Assembly: GCA_947505105.1 (NCBI GenBank)
Contig: CANNKG010000008.1
Coordinates: 1 to 59,732, forward strand
Length of the DNA stretch: 59,732 nucleotides
Direction: 5' to 3'
DNA from: Methylococcaceae bacterium
Lineage (GTDB): Bacteria > Pseudomonadota > Gammaproteobacteria > Methylococcales > Methylomonadaceae
Within the stretch, counting starts at the first letter, position 1, and each line of letters begins with the position of its first letter. Shown here in pieces: positions 44,011 to 53,170 of this stretch. Below the pieces are notes generated by a model. It saw only the letters and a program-made list of their open reading frames with translations. It searched no databases and was not told the DNA's origin. Made by a program: the position numbers and the translations under genes.

Positions 44011-44914
44011 CAGGATAGTACCATTGTTGTATTGAATAAGGAGGGTTACTGGCAGGCCTTAATTTTATGGTGACGCGCATCGATTTTTGCCCAGGAATTT
44101 TGAGAATTATTCGGAAGGTCGATGACGGAACAAAGCGGCCAAGATCACCTAGAGTTCCAGGAAAATGGGTTAATAATTTTTGTAATAATGGCCAATTTTC
44201 AGCAGTGCGTGCTGCCCATATAGCTTGAAATTGCTCATCCGTGCCCTCTAGATACGCGCGTAACACTTGTTGCGGTGCAGTAGCCGCATTTAGTGTCAGG
44301 TGGATTCCGGGAGTTACTAAATTGCGTAACGGTGGCTGTTCAGTTGTTCCATTATATAAGGTGTAAGTCATCGAAGGTAGTTCGAGTAGTTCATCAAGGC
44401 TGCGCAGCATTTTGTTTCTAGGGTAATACGAAAGGCCTGCTTGAAGATAATCTTGGGCTTCCATGCCATAACGTAGTTGCAGGTTATTTCGATCAATCCA
44501 ATCGCTAAGTTCTTGACTAATTTGTTGGGCGGCTCGAGTATCCGTCAATTGTAATAATAGCCGGTAAAAAACTTTTTCATTATAGACACCGAGTCCCATA
44601 AGTCCGGCGCTATCTTGAATTTGAACATTGACGCCGTCCAGGTTGATAGTGCGCCCATCGATTGGGAGTTGTTTTTGGTCGATGCGGACGTAATTGTAGG
44701 CTATTTTTCCGGTTAGTAAGCTATGAATAATTTTTTGCAGGACACTTCGATAGATCAGTTCATTTTGCCATTGGGTTTGGGTGCGTTGTAAGGCTTTAAT
44801 TTGGGTGCGAGCTTGATGACTCAGTCCTGTTGCTAACATGATCAGAATGCTGATTATAATCAGCGCAACAGGAATAATGAAACCGCTTTGTTTATAAGGC
44901 TTCATCTTCGACAA
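43988..44914 (-). CDS. gspK: Type II secretion minor pseudopilin GspK
   Basis: 308 residues with a prepilin-like N-terminus (QSGFIIPVALIIISILIML) lacking Glu5, as is usual for GspK, the tip of the pseudopilus. The large C-terminal part contains SDWIDRNNLQLRYGMEAQDY and the helical insert of the family. It overlaps gspJ and gspL. Confidence 0.87.
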   Translation of the reverse strand: MSKMKPYKQSGFIIPVALIIISILIMLATGLSHQARTQIKALQRTQTQWQNELIYRSVLQKIIHSLLTGKIAYNYVRIDQKQLPIDGRTINLDGVNVQIQDSAGLMGLGVYNEKVFYRLLLQLTDTRAAQQISQELSDWIDRNNLQLRYGMEAQDYLQAGLSYYPRNKMLRSLDELLELPSMTYTLYNGTTEQPPLRNLVTPGIHLTLNAATAPQQVLRAYLEGTDEQFQAIWAARTAENWPLLQKLLTHFPGTLGDLGRFVPSSTFRIILKIPGQKSMRVTIKLRPASNPPYSIQQWYYPDDDRGQN

Positions 44915-45635
44915 AACCCAGGTTGGTTACATCAGTATCGGTATTGAATAAAAATTGCCATTCATGAGGGTTATTCTGGGCATCGGTAAAGGTAAGTTTT
45001 ACCCGCCTTGGAAATAACCAAAGTTGCTGAGTATCATAATTATCGAGCCATTCGGTTTGATCTCGGTAGCGAAGCGCTGCGTATTTGCTTAAGGTGTTAG
45101 GATCGACTAACTGCGGTACTGGGAATGCGAAAGCTTCATAACTAAATTGCCCTTGTTTCAAATGCTCTAATAATGGTATCCAAGTATTGTCCCATTGTAA
45201 ATTTCGGTCGGGGTCGGAATGTAAACGCCCTTCCAGATAATAAAGGGTATGGTCGGAAGAGTTGGGTTCTGCTTGAAATTTGAGTTGAATCGGTTTGACT
45301 TGGCCGGGATTATCTAATAGTGGCGCGGCGGTCATCAATTTCATCGAAGAGGGGGTTCCCTGAAAATAGGGGACATATACACCTTCCTGAGATTTACTGT
45401 AATTACCCAGTAAAGTTTGACTAAATAATGTTTTTAACCATTGCTGGCGTAACAGTAGCGATTGCCAGATTTGTTCTTTTTTGACGCTTTGTTCCCACAT
45501 GGCTATGCCACGATAAAATCCTGACAGTAATGCGGTAATGAGCAAGGAAAATATGGCGAGAGACACCAGCATCTCGACTAAAGTAAAACCTTCGCGGTTA
45601 GGTTTCAGTTTTATTTCCAACCGAGTTGCTCCCAA
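44892..45635 (-). CDS. gspJ: Type II secretion minor pseudopilin GspJ
   Basis: 247 residues with the prepilin peptidase site G|FTLVEMLVSLAIFSLLITAL after a 15-residue leader, and a C-terminal beta-rich domain. GspJ joins GspI and GspK in the pseudopilus tip. It overlaps gspI by 25 bases and gspK by 23, so it is translationally coupled. Confidence 0.88.
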   Translation of the reverse strand: MGATRLEIKLKPNREGFTLVEMLVSLAIFSLLITALLSGFYRGIAMWEQSVKKEQIWQSLLLRQQWLKTLFSQTLLGNYSKSQEGVYVPYFQGTPSSMKLMTAAPLLDNPGQVKPIQLKFQAEPNSSDHTLYYLEGRLHSDPDRNLQWDNTWIPLLEHLKQGQFSYEAFAFPVPQLVDPNTLSKYAALRYRDQTEWLDNYDTQQLWLFPRRVKLTFTDAQNNPHEWQFLFNTDTDVTNLGFVEDEAL

Positions 45636-46027
45636 CGTAGGGTATGGAGATTTCCGTTAGCGTCATCGTAATTGGCATTGATTTCGTATAGACCTACGAA
45701 TTTTTCAATTTGGTCTTCTTGTTGAGTTAAGGGAATCACTTGTAGGTCATTTAATACTTTTACTTTCCAGTGGATTTTCTTGCCAGCGATAACGTTTTCC
45801 CCTTCGGTTCTGTTAGTAGGATTAATAATCGCTAGTTCTTGGATAATTTGTTGTTCAATAACGATGTCATGGGCAATATCACCCGTTTTTAGTATGCGAA
45901 GGATTGATGAGGAGAATAATTGCAAAATTACGCCCATACTGATTGTGACTATCGCAGATGCAATTAATACTTCTATCAAAGTAAATCCATCGGCTTGATT
46001 ATTCCTTAGATGCGAATATTTATCCAT
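45611..46027 (-). CDS. gspI: Type II secretion minor pseudopilin GspI
   Basis: 138 residues with the prepilin cleavage site G|FTLIEVLIASAIVTIS after a 14-residue leader (…NNQADG). Its length and place between gspH and gspJ fit GspI, which nucleates the pseudopilus tip. Confidence 0.87.
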   Translation of the reverse strand: MDKYSHLRNNQADGFTLIEVLIASAIVTISMGVILQLFSSSILRILKTGDIAHDIVIEQQIIQELAIINPTNRTEGENVIAGKKIHWKVKVLNDLQVIPLTQQEDQIEKFVGLYEINANYDDANGNLHTLRWEQLGWK

Positions 46028-46129
46028 GATGCTTATCGGTGTTGCTAAGAAATAAGAATGAAATCATTGTTGGGCAAGAATAAGCGATTATTTGCGGTGG
46101 ACAAGATGAATGTATTTCCCGCGATTTTA

Positions 46130-46588
46130 TCAATCTATCACTGATTTTTTTTCAGTTTCGTCTTGTAGTGGAGTGAATGCCATTTTACCGTCTAATGGTC
46201 TAATTTCGATTTGCCACAAGTGGTTGTTGTTTGATGATAATTTTATTTTTCCACCGTTCGTTATTCCAGTCGCCAATAATCGTAAAGCAGGCAGTTCTTG
46301 AGCTTGCCATCCTGCGGGTAGTTTGGGCCATTTTGATCCGCCGCCTTTGGGTAGAAATATGCTTTTGCCGGAATTCCAGGCTTCTATACGCAGCGCGTCG
46401 ATCTGTTCACTAAATTCAAGCAAAGCTTGTTGCTCTTGGGTTTTTATGAATAAATTCCAGAAATTTGGCGCGGCAACTCCGCTGATTACACTTATCAGCG
46501 TAAGCACTATTAAGAGCTCTATTAGCGTAAATCCGCTTACTTGATTTTTAGTTAAATTAAATTTGATGTTATTTTGTTTCTCTAGCAT
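46130..46588 (-). CDS. gspH: Type II secretion minor pseudopilin GspH
   Basis: The start is placed at the Met of MLEKQNNIKF (46588), with GGAAAG just upstream. A further 10 codons are open but overlap gspF. The prepilin site is G|FTLIELLIVLTLISVISGVA. The 152-residue length and GspH-type C-terminus (GKIKLSSNNNHLWQIEIRPL) favour GspH over the major pseudopilin GspG. Confidence 0.83.
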   Translation of the reverse strand: MLEKQNNIKFNLTKNQVSGFTLIELLIVLTLISVISGVAAPNFWNLFIKTQEQQALLEFSEQIDALRIEAWNSGKSIFLPKGGGSKWPKLPAGWQAQELPALRLLATGITNGGKIKLSSNNNHLWQIEIRPLDGKMAFTPLQDETEKKSVID

Positions 46589-46601
46589 TGCTTTCCGGGC
46601 G

Positions 46602-47783
46602 TCATAACGGCAAATCATTAATGCTCATAATCGCGCTCATCAGCGAGACCATAATCCCCCCGACCAGAAAGCCCATCACGGCAATCACCATCGGTTCCAA
46701 TAAGGATAAGGCTCTGCGCATGCCTTCCTGAAGAGTGCGTTGATAGAGTCGGGCAATTTCAGCCATGCTATCGGGTAAGTTTGCAGCGGCTTCGCCGGTT
46801 TCGATCATCCGTTGGGCCAAGGGGGTAAACAGGTTTTGTTCGCGCAGGGCGGCGCCCAAGGTGCCGCCTTGTTGAATGGTTTTGCTTACGAGTATTAATT
46901 TATCGCGAACTTCGTCTCGTCCTAAGGCTTCGGCGGATAGATTGACTGCTTCCAAGAGTTTGACGCCTTGCTTTAACAAGCGCTGCATACTGCCGCAAAA
47001 TTGCACGGTTTCCCAGGCCAGCACTAATTGTTTAATGCCGGATATTTTTTGGATGAGGCCCCAGATTGGAAATTTGCCTTGTTTTTGTAATGATCGAATT
47101 AAAAACCCTAAGGCAATTGAACCGGTGGTCCAAAACCAGATGTAATCGCGCAGCCAAAAGGAAATGGCGATTAACACTTGTAGAGACATTGAACTGCGTG
47201 CTCCCATGTCGCCGACCATCGCCGCAAAATTGGGAATGACCATCAAAAATAAAAACAGCACCACCACAATACTGATTACGATTAGGAAGGCTGGATAGGT
47301 CAGGGCGGTTCTGACTTCGGTGCGTAATTTAAGTTCTTCATCGAGTCGTTCAGCTGCTGAATTCAAAGCTGAACTTAATTGACCGTTGGCTTCACCGATT
47401 TTAACCAAGTGGGCGACAAAGCGCGGGAAGGTGTCCGGTAATGAGAGCATCGCCTCTGATAGGCTCATGCCTGAGCGGACCATGTTGCCGAGTTCTTTCC
47501 AGCTGGCTTGAATATGGCCGTTTTCGAGGGATTCCGCGATCATCGCAATCGCGCGCTCCAGGGGCATGCCGCTATTGCGTAGGCTGGAAAGTTCGTGCAA
47601 TGACGCGAGCAAGTCACGAATCGGAACGGTTAGGGCGATGTTGCCTTGGCCGGCTTGGACGGTGAAGGGTTTGATGCCGCGTTCGCTCAGTTGTTTTAAG
47701 GCTTCGGGCCGATCTTCCGCGAGGACCCAGCCTTTGACGGTCAGGCCATTGTTACGCACACCTTTATAATGATAATACTTCAA
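46602..47783 (-). CDS. gspF: Type II secretion inner-membrane platform protein GspF
   Basis: 393 residues with two GspF repeats, each ending in membrane spans (about 160–190, 205–225, 360–385), and the signature YRRTLQEG-like YQRTLQEGMRRALSLLEPMV. It anchors the ATPase GspE. The start overlaps the gspE stop by 4 bases. Confidence 0.94.
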   Translation of the reverse strand: MKYYHYKGVRNNGLTVKGWVLAEDRPEALKQLSERGIKPFTVQAGQGNIALTVPIRDLLASLHELSSLRNSGMPLERAIAMIAESLENGHIQASWKELGNMVRSGMSLSEAMLSLPDTFPRFVAHLVKIGEANGQLSSALNSAAERLDEELKLRTEVRTALTYPAFLIVISIVVVLFLFLMVIPNFAAMVGDMGARSSMSLQVLIAISFWLRDYIWFWTTGSIALGFLIRSLQKQGKFPIWGLIQKISGIKQLVLAWETVQFCGSMQRLLKQGVKLLEAVNLSAEALGRDEVRDKLILVSKTIQQGGTLGAALREQNLFTPLAQRMIETGEAAANLPDSMAEIARLYQRTLQEGMRRALSLLEPMVIAVMGFLVGGIMVSLMSAIMSINDLPL

Positions 47784-49441
47784 CCAGCAACCCTTAAGAC
47801 TTCATCAATAGTGGTTTGGCCGCTGGCGGCGAACAAAAAGCCGTCTTGTTGTAAGGAACGCATGCCTTTTTGGGTTAATTCAGCTTTTAGGCGGTCCGGC
47901 GCGACTGATAAGTTATGTCTGATAGCTTCGTCAGTGAAGAGCATCTCGAAAATGGGGCGACGGCTACGATAGCCTGAGCCCATGCATTCGGGGCAGCCCG
48001 CGCCTTGTTTGAATTGAATTTGATGGTTTATTAATGCGCCCCACTGCTGGCTGATTTCGGCCCAGCCCAAGGCGTTGGCCTGCTCGAGCGCATTGTCATC
48101 GGGAGCTGAACAATGCGGGCATACTTTTCGAACTAAGCGCTGGCCTAAGACGCCAACAATGGATGAGGCTAAAAGGTATGCGGGAATGCCCATATCCATG
48201 AGGCGCACAAATGCGCCCGGTGCATCGTTGGTGTGCAGGGTGGAGAGTACAAGATGGCCAGTCAGAGCCGCTTGAACTGCAATCTCGGCGGTTTCCCGGT
48301 CTCTAATTTCACCAATCAAAACGATATCGGGGTCTTGGCGTAACACTGAGCGCAAAATCGACGCGAACGTCAGGCCAATTTCAGCGTTGACCTGAATCTG
48401 GGTAATACCGGAAATTTGATATTCGACCGGATCTTCAACCGTGATGATTTTGCGTTCGTCACTGAATAAGTGCTGCAAAAAAGTGTACAAGGTTGTGCTT
48501 TTGCCGCTGCCGGTGGGGCCTGTGACCAGGATAATGCCGTTCGACTGTTGCAGCATTTTCTGAACCAACTGCTGATGGTCGTGATGTAAGCCGAGATCTG
48601 ATAACTGATTGACGCCTTCTTCGCTGACCAATAGTCTCATCACCACATCTTCGCCCATGACGCAGGGGGTGGTGGCGACGCGTAAGTCTAAACTGATGCC
48701 ACTTAAACGAATCCGAATGCGACCGTCTTGGGGCAGGCGTTTTTCGGAAATATCCAGTTTGGCCATTAGCTTGATGCGTGAAATAATCGGCGCTTGCATG
48801 CCGGGACCTGGACGATCGACTTCATGTAAGACGCCGTCCACGCGAAAGCGGACCCTGAAAACGCCGCGATAGGTTTCAAAATGAATATCCGAAGCCCTAG
48901 CGTCTAATGCTCTCTGGATGGTGTCGTTAACGTATTGAACGATCGGCGCGCCACTTGCCAAGTCTTGTAAGGAGTCGGTATCGTAGTCGTTGACGCCAAG
49001 TTCTTTTTTGTCAAACAATAACAAAAGTTGGCGTAATTCATGAGTGCTGACCAGAACCGGGCAAACCGGTTGCTTGACGCGCCGTTGAATAATATCCAAC
49101 ACAAATTCGTCGAACACATCGCCCATCACTACCCAGAACCGTTCGTTGCGAAATCCTAAAGGAAAAACCGCTTGTGCTTGCCACCATTCAGATTCCAGGC
49201 CCAATAAATTTAGCTCTTCGACATCAATCGGCAATTTATTTTCGTGGAGCCAATCGCTTAGACGAGGTAATTCCCACTGTTCAGCAACCAGCGGTAATAT
49301 GTCTTCTTCGGAACAACTGCCCAATTTAACTAGGGCCTGGCCAATGCGCCCACCGTGCTGTTTTTGAAAATCTAGCGCAACAGTCAGGTCGTGTTGGGTT
49401 ATCCGGCCAATGCCTATGAGTAATTCACCTAATGGTTGCAT
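47780..49441 (-). CDS. gspE: Type II secretion ATPase GspE
   Basis: A cytoplasmic hexameric ATPase, 553 residues. It has an N-terminal domain (1–150), Walker A GPTGSGKS (308–315), Walker B near 372–376 (DIVLIGEIRDRETAE), the histidine box LSTLHTNDAPGAFVR and a four-Cys zinc element (C441, C444, C483, C486). First gene of the operon. A TATAAT lies about 30 bases upstream of the start but has no clear -35 partner. Confidence 0.95.
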   Translation of the reverse strand: MQPLGELLIGIGRITQHDLTVALDFQKQHGGRIGQALVKLGSCSEEDILPLVAEQWELPRLSDWLHENKLPIDVEELNLLGLESEWWQAQAVFPLGFRNERFWVVMGDVFDEFVLDIIQRRVKQPVCPVLVSTHELRQLLLLFDKKELGVNDYDTDSLQDLASGAPIVQYVNDTIQRALDARASDIHFETYRGVFRVRFRVDGVLHEVDRPGPGMQAPIISRIKLMAKLDISEKRLPQDGRIRIRLSGISLDLRVATTPCVMGEDVVMRLLVSEEGVNQLSDLGLHHDHQQLVQKMLQQSNGIILVTGPTGSGKSTTLYTFLQHLFSDERKIITVEDPVEYQISGITQIQVNAEIGLTFASILRSVLRQDPDIVLIGEIRDRETAEIAVQAALTGHLVLSTLHTNDAPGAFVRLMDMGIPAYLLASSIVGVLGQRLVRKVCPHCSAPDDNALEQANALGWAEISQQWGALINHQIQFKQGAGCPECMGSGYRSRRPIFEMLFTDEAIRHNLSVAPDRLKAELTQKGMRSLQQDGFLFAASGQTTIDEVLRVAG

Positions 49442-49734
49442 GCTTTGAATTATAGTGTTTAGAGTGGCTGCAATTATATACTCTACTCTTAAGCGTATTG
49501 GATTTTTTGGGGAGTTAGTCGGAATCTATCTGGATGTTTTGGTGTGGATTAAACAACGCGTTAAACATTTAGCTTGTTGTCTGATTTGATCAATAGATCA
49601 GATGTGATTTACTCTGCCAAGGCATTTCTTTGGTTTCTATTGTTGTAATTGTCAAAAGCCTGTCGAATCATGAGCGGCTTAACCGTTCATCTTTCGACAA
49701 GCTCGTCCCAGCATTGAATTCTGGTTAGCTACCT

Positions 49735-49938
49735 TTACACGATATCTCTATTTTCCAATTCCCAATCGTTACGACAATCGGCATCACACCAGCGCCGGTT
49801 AGGTTCAGCTATCGGCTCACCGCAAAACAGACAAAAACCAGTGGCCGAAGCGGTTTCATGTGGTCGACGCGCTTGTTCAATTTGTGCTTGCAAAGTGATA
49901 TTGATAATTTCGTCTGCTAAATCGGTTTCGTCACTCAT
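49735..49938 (-). CDS. Small zinc-ribbon protein (67 aa)
   Basis: An acidic N-terminus is followed by a four-cysteine zinc ribbon, FCLFCGEPI and WCDADCRNDWE (about 35–60), like DUF2116-type or DksA-like small zinc proteins. No other domain is present. AGGA lies about 10 bases before the ATG. It follows nothing closely and is transcribed like gspE, to its right. Function unknown. Confidence 0.6.
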   Translation of the reverse strand: MSDETDLADEIINITLQAQIEQARRPHETASATGFCLFCGEPIAEPNRRWCDADCRNDWELENRDIV

Positions 49939-50562
49939 GATGTTCTATTCCTTTTTGAGTTTTATAGATAGCGGTATCTGACAGGCTTACTTGATTATGT
50001 AAGCACTATCTTAAAAATTTACTGATTAAGAGTATGAGTTGCCAACGAATGCATCAGTTGAATATACATTAAAGTTAAATGTTATTTGGGTTGAGTTTTC
50101 GAGGCTGTGTTGACGGTTGTTGAATGGTAGGTGTCGCAAGGCTACGCCATACGCTGTTATTAACCGCATGATTTAATGAATGATTCTGTGTCAGTATATT
50201 TAGTTGTTCACCACAAATAAAAAAGCACCTCTTCAAATAACTATCCGCACTGTTTTAAGATAAAAGTTAATGAATCTCATTGGATAATTAATTGGGCTTT
50301 GATCAAGGCATTCGTTATTTTTGTGGGCGGGGGATTATAGGTCGAATGCGAAATATTTTCTAGCGGTAAATTCTGCTGGAAGGCGTTGTTTGGAAATTTT
50401 CGGATCACGTTAAACGATTCGGCGTTATGCGAATCATGACCGATGTTAATGTTTTGAGGTTTGGAAATCGGCGCTAGAATTTAATATAGCAAGACTAGCC
50501 AATCACTATGTTTTGAAATCGAGAGCTAACTTATGAGTGATTTCGTGCCGATTCTGCTAAGC
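49939..50562. other. Intergenic region
   Basis: 624 AT-rich bases between the zinc-ribbon gene and the first GNAT–nitrilase gene. I see no gene and no convincing terminator, promoter or repeat. In the neighbouring gap (49442–49734) the sequence TTCGACAAGCTC (about 49696) also occurs in the MITE at 52723. Confidence 0.5.
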
Positions 50563-52089
50563 TCAAAGCCACTCCAGTCGATATAAATCGGTTCTGCGAT
50601 TGGCGATATTTCGAGACGCCCCGCGGGTGCGGGCTTGTTTGAGTAGATCCAGGTTGAGATCGGCAATCAGTGTCATCTCGGTGTTCGGGGTAGCTTCTGC
50701 TAGGATCGCGTCATGCGGAAAGGTAAAGTCGCTCGGACTAAAAATAGCCGCTTGCGCATATTGAATATCCATATTTTCAGCGTGGGGTAAATTGCCGACG
50801 CTGCCAGTAATCGCCACAAAACATTCATTTTCAATGGCGCGTGCTTGTGAGCAGTAGCGAACCCGCTGATAGGCGTTTTTGGTGTCGGTCCAGAACGGTA
50901 CAAAAATAATTTGGGCGCCTTGGAACATGGCTAAGCGCGCTAATTCCGGAAATTCCGAATCGTAGCAAATCAACACCGCAATCTTGCCGCAATCGGTATC
51001 GAACACTTTGAGAGCATCGCCGCCCTGAACGCCCCAGCAGTTGACCTCATCAATCGTGACGTGGATTTTATATTGCGCTTCAAAGGTTCCATCGCGTCTG
51101 AGTAGCCAGGAGACATTGTACAGTTCGTGGGCGCTATATTCGGGCAACGAGCCCGCAATGATGTTGATATTGTAGGACATGGCCATATTTAAAAGGCCAT
51201 TGCGAATTTCGCGGCTAAAACTGGCTAAGGCGCGGATCGCGTCGGGAGGGTTTTTGTCGTTAAATAAACCCATCAGCGGCGCGCTCATGTATTCCGGAAA
51301 CAGGACAAAGTCAGCTTGATATCCTGCGACAGCATCAATAAAAAATTCGGCATGTTTGAGTAATTCTTCAACACTCGAAAGCGTTCGCATTTGCCATTGC
51401 ACGACGCCGAGTCGGACAATATTTTTAGGGCTGCCGATTGACGGAACTTTCTCGACATAGTCCAGATTCACCCATTCGAGCAGGGTCGCATAGCCTTGGG
51501 AATCGGCATCGACCGGCAGATAACCGGTCAGGAGTTTTCGAACGTGAAAGCCATTGGCTAATTGAAACGACAAAACCGGATCGAAAATTTCTCGATTTTT
51601 GACTTCTTCAATATAACGAACGGGCGATAAGGTATCGGCATATTTGGCATAACCAGGGATTCGGCCTCCCGCGATAAAGCGGCGTAAGTTCAGATTCCGG
51701 CACAGTTCCTTGCGTGCATCGTACAATCTTCGTCCCAAACGCAGACCGCGAAATTTAGGATGGACAAAGATATCCACACCGTAAAGGGTATCGCCTAAGG
51801 GGTCGTGATAGGTAAGATAACCGTCGCCGGTAATCTGCGCATAGGTATGCTGGTCGCCAAAGCGAGCATAGTCAACGATCATTGACAGGGCTGCTGCGAC
51901 CAACTGGCCGTTATCTTCAATCGCGATCTGACCCTGCGGGAAACGGCTAATTTGGGAATTGTATTGATCGTGCTTCCAGGCTCCGCCCAGATTGCCGTAT
52001 ACACTTTCCATTAACACTGCAATGTTTTCGTAGTCTTCAAGGGTGAGCAGTCTAAGGAGTAATTTGTGTTTTTTATTTTTAGCTTTCAT
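50563..52089 (-). CDS. GNAT–nitrilase superfamily fusion protein, copy A
   Basis: 508 residues. An N-terminal GNAT acetyltransferase domain (about 8–210, acetyl-CoA loop in FRGLRLGRRLYDARKE) is joined to a carbon–nitrogen hydrolase domain (about 224–508) with the full catalytic triad: Glu266 (LFPEYMSA), Lys341 (EAQYKIHV) and Cys375 (LICYDSEFPE). The hydrolase half should cleave or transfer an amide and the GNAT half should acetylate. The natural substrate is not known. Copy B 4 kb away is about 85 % identical by eye. Confidence 0.88.
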   Translation of the reverse strand: MKAKNKKHKLLLRLLTLEDYENIAVLMESVYGNLGGAWKHDQYNSQISRFPQGQIAIEDNGQLVAAALSMIVDYARFGDQHTYAQITGDGYLTYHDPLGDTLYGVDIFVHPKFRGLRLGRRLYDARKELCRNLNLRRFIAGGRIPGYAKYADTLSPVRYIEEVKNREIFDPVLSFQLANGFHVRKLLTGYLPVDADSQGYATLLEWVNLDYVEKVPSIGSPKNIVRLGVVQWQMRTLSSVEELLKHAEFFIDAVAGYQADFVLFPEYMSAPLMGLFNDKNPPDAIRALASFSREIRNGLLNMAMSYNINIIAGSLPEYSAHELYNVSWLLRRDGTFEAQYKIHVTIDEVNCWGVQGGDALKVFDTDCGKIAVLICYDSEFPELARLAMFQGAQIIFVPFWTDTKNAYQRVRYCSQARAIENECFVAITGSVGNLPHAENMDIQYAQAAIFSPSDFTFPHDAILAEATPNTEMTLIADLNLDLLKQARTRGASRNIANRRTDLYRLEWL

Positions 52090-52185
52090 GATTATCGACT
52101 ATAGCTATACATCTTGACAATTTAATGACATTAGGGGGGGATTACCGGTAGTTAATGAACAAATAGTCGCTATTTACTCATGAAC

Positions 52186-52617
52186 TTAAGAATTCGGCCT
52201 GCCCGTTTTGACCTTTTCGACCTGTTCCACAGCCAGTATTAATTCCTCAATGCTTAGCTTTGATAGTAACAGAAGACCGGCTCGCAGTACTTCGCCTTTT
52301 TTAACATGAACGCCTTGTGAGAGACAGGTTTTCTTTAATTCGGTAATCTTTAAGTAATCATGTTCCGGAAACGAAAAGCTGTCGCGGATTACGTTCTTTT
52401 TCAAGGATTTTTTCTTTTTTTCAGTTAAAGCCTCATCGTTGATGTTGACTGCTTCAGGCGCTTCTATTTCAGATGTTGCCGAAGTTTTTGTGGGCGCCGA
52501 CTTTTTTGAAGTTGTTTTATGTGTCGTCTCAGGTAATGATTGGTCGGCTTCCGAAGTGATTATGACGTCTTGGGGAGCGGTTTCTGAGGGGAGGGATTTT
52601 GATTTTTTAGTGCTCAT
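52186..52617 (-). CDS. Lysine-rich protein with a C-terminal ribbon-helix-helix-like domain
   Basis: 143 residues. The first about 75 are disordered and rich in Ser, Thr, Lys and Glu. The end (RDSFSFPEHDYLKITELKKT, then GVHVKKGEVLRAGLLLLSKL) looks like an RHH-type DNA-binding domain as found in small nucleoid or plasmid-style proteins. There is no signal peptide. It stands alone upstream of copy A with AAGAGAA before the ATG. Its role is unknown but probably nucleic-acid-related. Confidence 0.55.
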   Translation of the reverse strand: MSTKKSKSLPSETAPQDVIITSEADQSLPETTHKTTSKKSAPTKTSATSEIEAPEAVNINDEALTEKKKKSLKKNVIRDSFSFPEHDYLKITELKKTCLSQGVHVKKGEVLRAGLLLLSKLSIEELILAVEQVEKVKTGRPNS

Positions 52618-52722
52618 CAGTATTCTCTTATATACAAAATAAAATAGTATATACCGTTTATATTGTTATGGGGAGCGTTTTATTTAATTTAAATGGCAAT
52701 ACAGCAAAATGTCGCAATTCTA

Positions 52723-52874
52723 CTAGTACTCAGTCAATTTAATTATGGCGGGTGTAGTTCAAAAAAAACCGTTCGTGGTGAGCTTGTCGAACCATGAACC
52801 ACAAATCCTTCGACAAGCTCAGGACGAACGGGGTATTTATAAGTACTCGACAAAACAAATTGACTGAGTACTAG
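52723..52874. mobile_element. Nested-palindrome MITE
   Basis: A 152-bp non-coding element bounded by perfect 18-bp inverted repeats, CTAGTACTCAGTCAATTT at 52723–52740 and its complement at 52857–52874. Inside lies a second inverted repeat (52769–52791 and 52809–52831, 20 of 23 positions paired) that includes GAGCTTGTCGAA/TTCGACAAGCTC. No target-site duplication is clear. Confidence 0.7.
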
Positions 52875-53080
52875 AACGCAAGGGGGTCTAAAATCGTGCT
52901 TTTACACGTCGATAAACAAAAAACCATTACCTTCCTGTAGTTTGGCCTGATGTTTCGCTTCTGAAGCCAGATCGGCGATATCAAAGTGATAATGGCATGT
53001 TAAGGCGTCTTGCTGCTTTGGGAAAAAAACGCAAATACAAGAGAGGGAAAAGGTTAAATGAACTTGAGCGGAAGAGCTAC

Positions 53081-53120
53081 TTGTCATTAAATTGTCGCCA
53101 TTTGGTCGTATTTTGGTCAT
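53081..53120 (+). promoter_or_regulatory. PhoB binding site (Pho box) with four half-sites
   Basis: Four 7-base half-sites repeat every 11 bases: TTGTCAT (53081), TTGTCGC (53092), TGGTCGT (53103) and TGGTCAT (53114), each followed by an AT-rich 4-base spacer. This is the structure of two adjacent Pho boxes (consensus half-site CTGTCAT). A -10-like TATTGC begins at 53125, five bases after the last half-site, as in PhoB-activated promoters. Confidence 0.85.
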
Positions 53121-53170
53121 ATCGTATTGCTAAGCTGGAGGAGTTAATAAATTAATTATTGGAGTCTGGA

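Larger units (their letters stand above)
52618..53170. other. Intergenic region carrying a MITE and the phoX promoter
   Basis: 553 bases between divergent genes. It contains the nested-palindrome element (52723–52874), the tandem Pho half-sites (53081–53120) and a likely -10 box (TATTGC, 53125). An open minus-strand frame here (52902–53120) overlaps the Pho box and is not considered a gene. Confidence 0.6.

Noticed and set aside
46130-46588. Reading this gene as the missing gspG
   Set aside because: The C-terminal part lacks the GspG calcium-site and core sequence pattern and resembles GspH in length and layout, so gspG is called absent.
52902-53120. Open 72-codon minus-strand frame upstream of phoX
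   Set aside because: It begins inside the four-repeat Pho box of the phoX promoter, has no signal or domain features and an unlikely composition.
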